Part shown: in pieces, positions 58,822 through 64,000 of the stretch
Numbering within the stretch: the first letter of the stretch is position 1
How the letters are laid out: every line of letters begins with the position of its first letter
Assembly (NCBI RefSeq): GCF_002050515.1
Contig: NZ_LTAY01000103.1
Location: 62,001-126,000 of the forward strand
Length of the DNA: 64,000 nucleotides
Source of the DNA: Clostridium thermobutyricum DSM 4928
GTDB taxonomy: Bacteria > Bacillota > Clostridia > Clostridiales > Clostridiaceae
Direction: 5' to 3'
Translations under genes and position numbers: made by a program
The notes under the pieces: generated by a model
Seen by the model: only the letters and a program-made list of their open reading frames with translations
Database searches by the model: none
Told to the model about the DNA's origin: nothing

Positions 58822-58839
58822 AATTATATATATATAATT
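58822..58839. promoter_or_regulatory. AT-rich palindrome just before uvsE
   Basis: AATTATATATATATAATT is a perfect 18-bp palindrome, and a related GAATTATATATAT occurs 21 bp upstream (58800-58812). It contains a TATAAT and lies 28 nt before the start. It could be an operator or only an AT-rich chance motif. Confidence 0.3.
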
Positions 58840-58866
58840 TACTATTACTTTAAGGAGGAGAACCTT

Positions 58867-60099
58867 ATGAAAATTGGATATCCTTGTATTCCCTTAGGCG
58901 TTTCATATAAAACAACTAGAAAATTTTTATTGAAAAATTATAACGAAGAACTTCTCTATTCATGTATAGATAATAATCTAGATGATTTATTAAATATATT
59001 AAAATATAACAAATCAAATAATATACTTATGTTTAGAATAAGTTCTGATATTATTCCTTTTGGAAGTCATGAAATAAATCTTCTAGACTGGAAAAAAGAA
59101 TTTTCAAATAAACTTTTAGAAATTGGAAAGTATGCAAAAGATAATAATATTAGATTATCAATGCATCCTGGACAATATACTGTAATAAACTCTCCTGATT
59201 TAAATATTTTAAAGAGATCTATAGCTGACTTAAAATATCATTGTGATTTTTTAGATTCTTTAGGAATAGATAAAAAAAATAAAATAATTTTACATGTTGG
59301 TGGAGTTTATGGAGATAAAATTTCTGCAATTGAAAGGTTTATACAAACATATAAATCTTTAGACAAAAATATATTAGATAGATTGATAATAGAAAATGAT
59401 GAAAAAAATTATTCTTTAGACGATCTTTTAAATATTTCTCATAGATGTAATGTACCAATAGTGTTTGATAATTTACATCATTTCTGTTATGAAGGTTCAA
59501 TTGATATAAAAAATGCTTTAAAAAGTGCTTTTTCCACTTGGAATTATGATGATGGACCTCCTAAAGTTCATTATAGTGAACAAGACAAAAATAAGCGTTT
59601 AGGTTCCCATTCTCAAAGCATAGATATTAACAATGTAAAAGAATATATAGATGCTTCTGATGGACTAGATTTTGATGTTATGATTGAAGTTAAAGATAAA
59701 GATTTTTCTGCTTTTAAGTTTAACAATTTTATCGAATTTAAAGATAAAATTATTCCTTTCGAAATGGCAAATAAAGAATTTAATAGATATAAATATTATT
59801 TACTTCAAAGATCTTTAGACCACTTTAATACTGGTAGAGACCTTCTGTTTAATGAAGGATTTTATAAATTTTATTCTTTCCTTGATAAATCTATTTATGA
59901 TGATATATCTACTGAATTAAGTTTAAAGGCTTTCAAAGACTTTAAAGAAAACTTTAGTCATTTGAAAACTACAGAAGAAAATTATTTGAACAAATTATTT
60001 TTATCAAAAGATTTAAAGAAAATAAAAGATTATTTTTTAAAATTATCTTTACGTTATAAAATTCCTAATATATTAGAAAATTATTTTTTATTCTTTTAA
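58867..60099 (+). CDS. uvsE: UV DNA damage endonuclease UvsE/UVDE
   Basis: 410 residues from ATG 58867, with AAGGAGGAG 7 nt upstream (an in-frame ATG at 58798 lacks a ribosome binding site). TIM-barrel nuclease: MKIGYPCIPLG at the N-terminus, MFRISSDIIPFGSH, SMHPGQYTVI, ILHVGGVYGDK, IENDEKNYSLDDLL, VFDNLHHFC, and HYSEQD with metal-binding residues. It cuts 5' of UV photoproducts independently of NER. The C-terminal ~110 residues exceed the usual size and form a helical extension of unknown role. Confidence 0.92.
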   Translation: MKIGYPCIPLGVSYKTTRKFLLKNYNEELLYSCIDNNLDDLLNILKYNKSNNILMFRISSDIIPFGSHEINLLDWKKEFSNKLLEIGKYAKDNNIRLSMHPGQYTVINSPDLNILKRSIADLKYHCDFLDSLGIDKKNKIILHVGGVYGDKISAIERFIQTYKSLDKNILDRLIIENDEKNYSLDDLLNISHRCNVPIVFDNLHHFCYEGSIDIKNALKSAFSTWNYDDGPPKVHYSEQDKNKRLGSHSQSIDINNVKEYIDASDGLDFDVMIEVKDKDFSAFKFNNFIEFKDKIIPFEMANKEFNRYKYYLLQRSLDHFNTGRDLLFNEGFYKFYSFLDKSIYDDISTELSLKAFKDFKENFSHLKTTEENYLNKLFLSKDLKKIKDYFLKLSLRYKIPNILENYFLFF

Positions 60100-60130
60100 A
60101 AAAGAGTGTGCTTTTAAACACACTCTTTTT
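60098..60130. terminator. bidirectional terminator
   Basis: Hairpin AAAAGAGTGTG / CACACTCTTTT with T-run, between convergent uvsE and the YjdF-like gene. Confidence 0.88.
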
Positions 60131-60728
60131 ATATATCCTTTAAAAATTCATCTATTAATTTAACATTTTTTCCTTTAGCAAATTTAATTATTGGAAAAAG
60201 AACTATAATTCCCCCTAATGTTCCAAGTATCATATCCCACATAGTATCATTTAATCCATTTTGAGCAGTTAATCCAAATATACTATCAGTTGTAAACTCC
60301 CATATCTCCCAAGCACCTGCTATTGATAACAAAAACATTATTATAAATATTATTAATCTTTTTATATCTATTTCTTTTTTATCTTTTATATTAAACATTT
60401 TTATATAGGAACCCAAGCCTATAAATCCTAATATAACACCTGATAATAAGTGTAACATCTTATCATAATTTTCTACTCCATAAAAATTCCAAACATTTGC
60501 TAAATACATAGAAATAAAAATAAAAAATAATGCTATTCTATATATTATTTTAGAATTTTTAAAAAAAGTTTTTTTATAAATTAAATTTAGTCCTAAAATT
60601 GTGATTGCAATTAGCGCTAATCTAGGTAATTTCTCTCCACCTCTATAAAAAATATCATAAACTGATGTTATTCCTAATATTAAATAAAATATAATTGTTA
60701 ATTTACTATTTAATTTCAACTCTCTCAT
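60129..60728 (-). CDS. YjdF/DUF2238-like membrane protein
   Basis: 199 residues, about six membrane helices. Conserved-looking polar sites inside the membrane part: YDKMLHLLSG near residue 90, GAWEIWEFTTDSIFG near residue 138, and LNDTMWDMILGTLGGII. This pattern matches the YjdF-type membrane family (DUF2238). Function unknown. Confidence 0.7.
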   Translation of the reverse strand: MRELKLNSKLTIIFYLILGITSVYDIFYRGGEKLPRLALIAITILGLNLIYKKTFFKNSKIIYRIALFFIFISMYLANVWNFYGVENYDKMLHLLSGVILGFIGLGSYIKMFNIKDKKEIDIKRLIIFIIMFLLSIAGAWEIWEFTTDSIFGLTAQNGLNDTMWDMILGTLGGIIVLFPIIKFAKGKNVKLIDEFLKDI

Positions 60729-60777
60729 ATTTTCTCTCCTTTATTTAATAATTTATTTTTCCCTTTTAGTTAATAAT

Positions 60778-60816
60778 TTAAAGGAGAACATTTAAAAATT
60801 TTTATATGCTCTCCTT
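60778..60816. repeat. inverted repeat downstream of pepF
   Basis: Arms AAAGGAGAACATTTAAAAA and TTTTTATATGCTCTCCTT, near-perfect with two mismatches. It follows pepF on the minus strand but has only a weak T-tract, so a terminator role is plausible and not certain. Confidence 0.5.
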
Positions 60817-60832
60817 AATCAATATTTATTTA

Positions 60833-62623
60833 TTATATTTCATTTTCTAACATATCTAATAATTCATTAAATCTCTTTATAGTCTTTTCTAATGGCATTG
60901 GAGTAGTCATGTCAACTCCTGAATTTCTTAAAATGTTTATTGGATAATCTGAACCTCCACTTTTTAAGAATTTCTTATATTTAGAAACTGCATCTTTTTC
61001 TCCATTTAAGATTGAATTTGAAAATGCTGAAGCTGCTGCATATCCTGTAGCATATTGATAAACATAGAAATCTGAATAGAAGTGAGGTATTCTTGCCCAT
61101 TCTATATCTATTTCTTCATCAACTATCATATCTTCTCCAAAATAATTTACATTTAATTCATGCCATTTTTTACAATAATCTTCTGCAGTAAGAGGATTAC
61201 CTTCTTCTATCATTTTGTGAGTATAATATTCAAATTCTGCAAACATTAACTGTCTAAACACTGTTGTTCTTATTTGTTCTAACTCTTGATTTATAAGATA
61301 TAATCTCTTATTTTTATCTTTTTCATTTCTTATTAAATAATTTATAAGTAATGATTCGTTAGTTGTTGATGCAACTTCTGCACAGAATAATGTATATCCA
61401 CCATATATATATGGTTGTTCTTTATGTGAATAGTATGAATGAATTGAATGTCCCATTTCATGAGCTAAAGTTGATACATCATTTAAATCATAATTATAAT
61501 TTAAAAGTACATAAGGCATAGTATCATATGTTCCCCATGAATATGCTCCACCTCTCTTACCTTCATTTTCATATTTATCTATCCAACCATTTTTTATTCC
61601 ACTTTTAAAGATATCTAAATATTCTTCTCCTAATGGCTCTAATGCTTTAATTACAATTTCAACTGCTTTATCAAATTCAATATGTTCTTTTTCTATTTCT
61701 ATAACAGGAACATATAAATCATACATATGCATTTCTTCTAGACCTAAAAGTTTTTTCTTTAATCTAACATATCTATGAAGTGATGGAAGATGTTTATTTA
61801 TAGTTTCAATTGCTTCTTCATAAACTTTAACTGGAATATTATTAGGTTTTAAAGATGCTTCTAAAGCTGAACTATATTTTCTTGTTTTAGCCATAAAATT
61901 AAAATTCTTTATTGAGGAAGTTAATGTTGTTCCTAAAGTATTTTTTATTTTTGTATATTCATTAAATAATGCTTTAAACGCTTCTCTTCTAACATTTACA
62001 TCTTTTGAACGAATAAATGAAGCATAATTTCCTTCTGTAAGTCTTACTAATTCACCTTTTTCATTTTTAACTTTTGGAAAAGTCATATCTGCATTAGTAA
62101 GAATTCCATGTATGTTACTTGGTCCTTCTAAACAATCTGAAACACTTGCAAGCATCTCTTCAATTTCTTTAGATAAAACATGATCTTTTTCAGCTAAAAT
62201 AGATTTAAACATGAAATCATATAATTTTAATTCTTCTTTTTCATTAAGCATTTTATTTATATTTTCTTCTCCAATGCTTAATATCTCTGGTATAAAGAAA
62301 GCTCCATAGCTTGAAAGCTCAGCCATATAGCTATCAGCTTTATTCATTCTTCCTTGATTTTGGTTATCTCCAGTATTTTCATCACTTTTTAGATGTGAAT
62401 ATACAAGTATTTTTTCTGCTTCTCTTGATATTTTTTCATCTAGCTTTAAAAATTCTAATAAAGTTTCACTATCATTAAGCTTTCCTTCGTATTCTTTAAT
62501 TTTAATTCCTTCTTTTTTTAAAGTTTCAAAGGCTTTTTCCCATTCTTCTGAATTTTTATATATTTTTTCAATATCCCACTTATCCTCTTTTTTTATTTCT
62601 GATCTTTTTTTAAGTTCTTCCAT
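60833..62623 (-). CDS. pepF: oligoendopeptidase F (M3B metallopeptidase)
   Basis: 596 residues. The zinc motif HEMGHSIHS lies near residue 390, with the downstream glutamate motif in LFCAEVASTTNES. N-terminal oligopeptidase domain (KKEDKWDIEKIYKNSEEWEKAF). Cytosolic cleavage of short peptides. Starts right upstream of nothing related; 23 nt after a small DUF gene. Ribosome binding site AAAGGAG. Confidence 0.93.
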   Translation of the reverse strand: MEELKKRSEIKKEDKWDIEKIYKNSEEWEKAFETLKKEGIKIKEYEGKLNDSETLLEFLKLDEKISREAEKILVYSHLKSDENTGDNQNQGRMNKADSYMAELSSYGAFFIPEILSIGEENINKMLNEKEELKLYDFMFKSILAEKDHVLSKEIEEMLASVSDCLEGPSNIHGILTNADMTFPKVKNEKGELVRLTEGNYASFIRSKDVNVRREAFKALFNEYTKIKNTLGTTLTSSIKNFNFMAKTRKYSSALEASLKPNNIPVKVYEEAIETINKHLPSLHRYVRLKKKLLGLEEMHMYDLYVPVIEIEKEHIEFDKAVEIVIKALEPLGEEYLDIFKSGIKNGWIDKYENEGKRGGAYSWGTYDTMPYVLLNYNYDLNDVSTLAHEMGHSIHSYYSHKEQPYIYGGYTLFCAEVASTTNESLLINYLIRNEKDKNKRLYLINQELEQIRTTVFRQLMFAEFEYYTHKMIEEGNPLTAEDYCKKWHELNVNYFGEDMIVDEEIDIEWARIPHFYSDFYVYQYATGYAAASAFSNSILNGEKDAVSKYKKFLKSGGSDYPINILRNSGVDMTTPMPLEKTIKRFNELLDMLENEI

Positions 62624-62646
62624 AAATAAAATCTCCTTTTAAAATC

Positions 62647-63051
62647 TTATTCTTCAGTATATTCTTCTTTTTTATCTTTTATCTCTTCGAATACTTTATT
62701 CATCTCATCTTTAATTAAAGATATAACTTCAGAAATTTTTTCACTCATTTCTGAAAAATCCTCTACATATGGAAACTTAACTATGTATGTTGGATTATAT
62801 TCTTCTAAATCTTCTTCTATTTCATATCCCTTTTCTTTAAATGCATCTACATTAAAAAGATCATATATAGCAGAAAATTCCCATTCTTCTACATCTTTAT
62901 TAGTATCAAATTTAACTATAACAACATCATTATCTACATAAAATCTTTTTACAAATAAAGCTCCTTCATCTACACTAAAACTTCCAAGCTCCTTTGATAT
63001 AAAACCTGTTTCTTTATCTTTTTCCATTAAAACTAAACTTGAAAAATCCAT
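62647..63051 (-). CDS. small acidic protein, function unknown
   Basis: 134 residues, pI low, no membrane segment. Begins MDFSSLVLMEKDKETGFISKEL and has FDTNKDVEEWEFSAIYDLFN near residue 50, then a C-terminal coiled coil (about 100-134). It looks like a clostridial conserved family (possibly DUF6762), but I cannot assign it firmly. Likely co-transcribed with pepF (23-nt gap). Confidence 0.65.
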   Translation of the reverse strand: MDFSSLVLMEKDKETGFISKELGSFSVDEGALFVKRFYVDNDVVIVKFDTNKDVEEWEFSAIYDLFNVDAFKEKGYEIEEDLEEYNPTYIVKFPYVEDFSEMSEKISEVISLIKDEMNKVFEEIKDKKEEYTEE

Positions 63052-63133
63052 TTATATATCTCCTTTTCCTCTTTTTCTAATAAGTTTATTTAATTCATTA
63101 TAATGTTAAATCTACTCTAATATCAACTATACC

Positions 63134-63159
63134 TATTATTTTATTCTAATAAAATAATA
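63134..63159. promoter_or_regulatory. perfect 26-bp AT palindrome in a divergent intergenic region
   Basis: Arms TATTATTTTATT and AATAAAATAATA around a CT centre, between two divergent genes. It contains no GC pair in the arms. Could be an operator; could also be chance in AT-rich DNA. Confidence 0.35.
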
Positions 63160-63165
63160 ATATTC

Positions 63166-63193
63166 TTTACTTATTGGAAAAATATGGTAATAT
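63166..63193 (+). promoter_or_regulatory. promoter of the gene at 63228
   Basis: TTTACT (63166-63171), 16-bp spacer, TAATAT (63188-63193), with TGG before it as an extended -10. Confidence 0.5.
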
Positions 63194-63227
63194 TTAAGTA
63201 TCTTTTATTTTAGGAGGTTATTATATT

Positions 63228-63599
63228 ATGGTTGAACAATCAAAAGAAATTAAATTAAATAGACGTGAAAAAGCTAAAAAAAAGAAATTAAGACGAAGAA
63301 AAATATGTCTTTTAACTCTTGTTATAACTATTGCATTAATATCTTTATATTTTATAAATGTATACAGAATAAAACAAAAACTTAATTCTTCTGATACTGC
63401 TTTAAAATATTATATGGTTGATTCAAATGATTCTAAACTTACTAGAATTGATAATTCAGAACTTATATTTTCTCATGAAGATAAATCCATATACAACGTT
63501 TTTGGAATTAATGAAGATGAAGAATTTAAAATGTTTGAAGTATGCTTAAAAAAAAATAATTCTAAATGGAATATAGATTATTTAAAAGATATAAAATAG
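63228..63599 (+). CDS. membrane-anchored small protein, function unknown
   Basis: 123 residues. A very basic N-terminus (residues 8-26, KLNRREKAKKKKLRRRK) precedes one membrane helix (about 27-45), so by positive-inside the C-terminal ~75 residues should lie outside. The outer part is acidic (HEDKSIYN, NEDEEFKMFEV). Ribosome binding site AGGAGG 9 nt upstream. No family recognised. Confidence 0.7.
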   Translation: MVEQSKEIKLNRREKAKKKKLRRRKICLLTLVITIALISLYFINVYRIKQKLNSSDTALKYYMVDSNDSKLTRIDNSELIFSHEDKSIYNVFGINEDEEFKMFEVCLKKNNSKWNIDYLKDIK

Positions 63600-63670
63600 A
63601 CTTTATTTCTTGCAAACAATTCGCATTTATGTTTATAATGATTAGTAAAGATTTTTAGGAGTTGATTTTT

Positions 63671-64000
63671 TTGATTGAAATAAATAACTTAACTTTTTCT
63701 TATACTGGAAAAAATCCATATCTTCTTAATGATGTATCATTAAATATAGAAAAAGGTATGTATGTTTCTATAGTTGGAGAAAATGGAAGCTGTAAAAGTA
63801 CATTATTAAAATTAATTTTAGGACTTTTACATCCAGTGTCTGGAAATATAAATATAAATACTAAAAATATAGGTTATGTACCACAAAAACTAGAAAGTTT
63901 TAATTCACAATTTCCTATATCAGTTGAAGAAGTTCTTTTAAATCATTGTAAAGTAAATGGTATTAAAGATTTATCAAAGCTAAAAAAAGCCTTAAAAAAA
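63671..64000 (+). CDS. Zn/Mn-type ABC transporter ATP-binding protein (3' end outside window)
   Basis: 110 codons visible from a TTG start at 63671 (AGGAG 9 nt upstream). MIEINNLTFSYTGKNPYLLNDVSLNIEKG, then a P-loop GENGSCKSTLLKLILGLLHP, the Q-loop in GYVPQKLESFNSQFP, and SVEEVLL. This matches ZnuC/AdcC-type metal importers. The P-loop has Cys where Gly is usual; related metal ABC ATPases also vary here (for example Ala). The partner permease should lie to the right. Confidence 0.8.
   Translation, partial: MIEINNLTFSYTGKNPYLLNDVSLNIEKGMYVSIVGENGSCKSTLLKLILGLLHPVSGNININTKNIGYVPQKLESFNSQFPISVEEVLLNHCKVNGIKDLSKLKKALKK

Noticed and set aside
63769-63800. Cys in the P-loop (GENGSCKST) of the metal ABC ATPase as a dead-enzyme sign
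   Set aside because: Related zinc/manganese ABC ATPases tolerate Ala or other small residues at this site; Lys and Ser/Thr are kept.

Overview
The window is chromosomal DNA of a low-GC, AT-rich, anaerobic Firmicute, most likely Clostridium sensu stricto. Evidence: pyruvate:ferredoxin oxidoreductase, a CBS-domain pyrophosphatase, GshAB, UvsE, strong AAGGAGG-type ribosome binding sites, very AT-rich codon choice, and a clostridial-type flagellar/chemotaxis cluster. I see no tRNA, rRNA, CRISPR array, IS element, prophage or riboswitch. Most genes are on the minus strand, and most transcription units end in clear hairpin-plus-T-run terminators.

Layout. 1-5.5 kb: a partial Lon-like protease whose ATPase motifs look degenerate, deoC, a DUF4003-like gene with dinB, and a small unknown gene. 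5.5-8 kb: a YtrA-type GntR regulator with an ABC exporter, preceded by a near-consensus promoter and an inverted-repeat operator. 8-11.7 kb: gshAB, a PHP phosphoesterase and a Dabb protein. 12-19.6 kb: a YcxB-like membrane protein, a MerR regulator divergent from a MATE efflux pump across a textbook 19-bp-spacer promoter, a P2A calcium-type ATPase, and a CBS-PPase. 19.7-38.8 kb: flagellar and chemotaxis locus. 38.9-46 kb: HAD hydrolase, aminotransferase and PHP protein, a His/Cys-rich DUF1292 protein, and PFOR. 46.2-55.6 kb: probable operon mnmH-parE-parC-DJ-1-recJ-murG. 55.7-64 kb: a membrane glycosyltransferase, gdhA, uvsE, a YjdF-like membrane protein, pepF, two small unknowns, and the start of a Zn/Mn-type ABC ATPase.

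The most notable content is the flagellar locus, which is decaying. Intact reading frames remain for the chemotaxis operon (fapA-cheW-cheD-cheB-cheR-cheA-cheC-cheY-cheW-fliM-fliY), flgM-flgN, flgB, fliE, flhF-flhG-pilZ-fliA, and flgF/flgG. However, flgC has lost its N-terminal half. fliF carries two poly-A frameshifts and is cut off before its C terminus. It is joined directly to the last ~60 codons of flhA, so everything normally between them (fliG, fliH, fliI, fliJ, fliK, flgD, flgE, fliP/Q/R, flhB and others) is absent here. Assembly of a flagellum from this locus is therefore not expected, which predicts a non-motile organism. The sigma factor FliA, its anti-sigma factor FlgM (still behind a sigma-28-type promoter) and the whole chemotaxis signalling set nevertheless remain open, so the loss is either recent or leaves a retained regulatory role.
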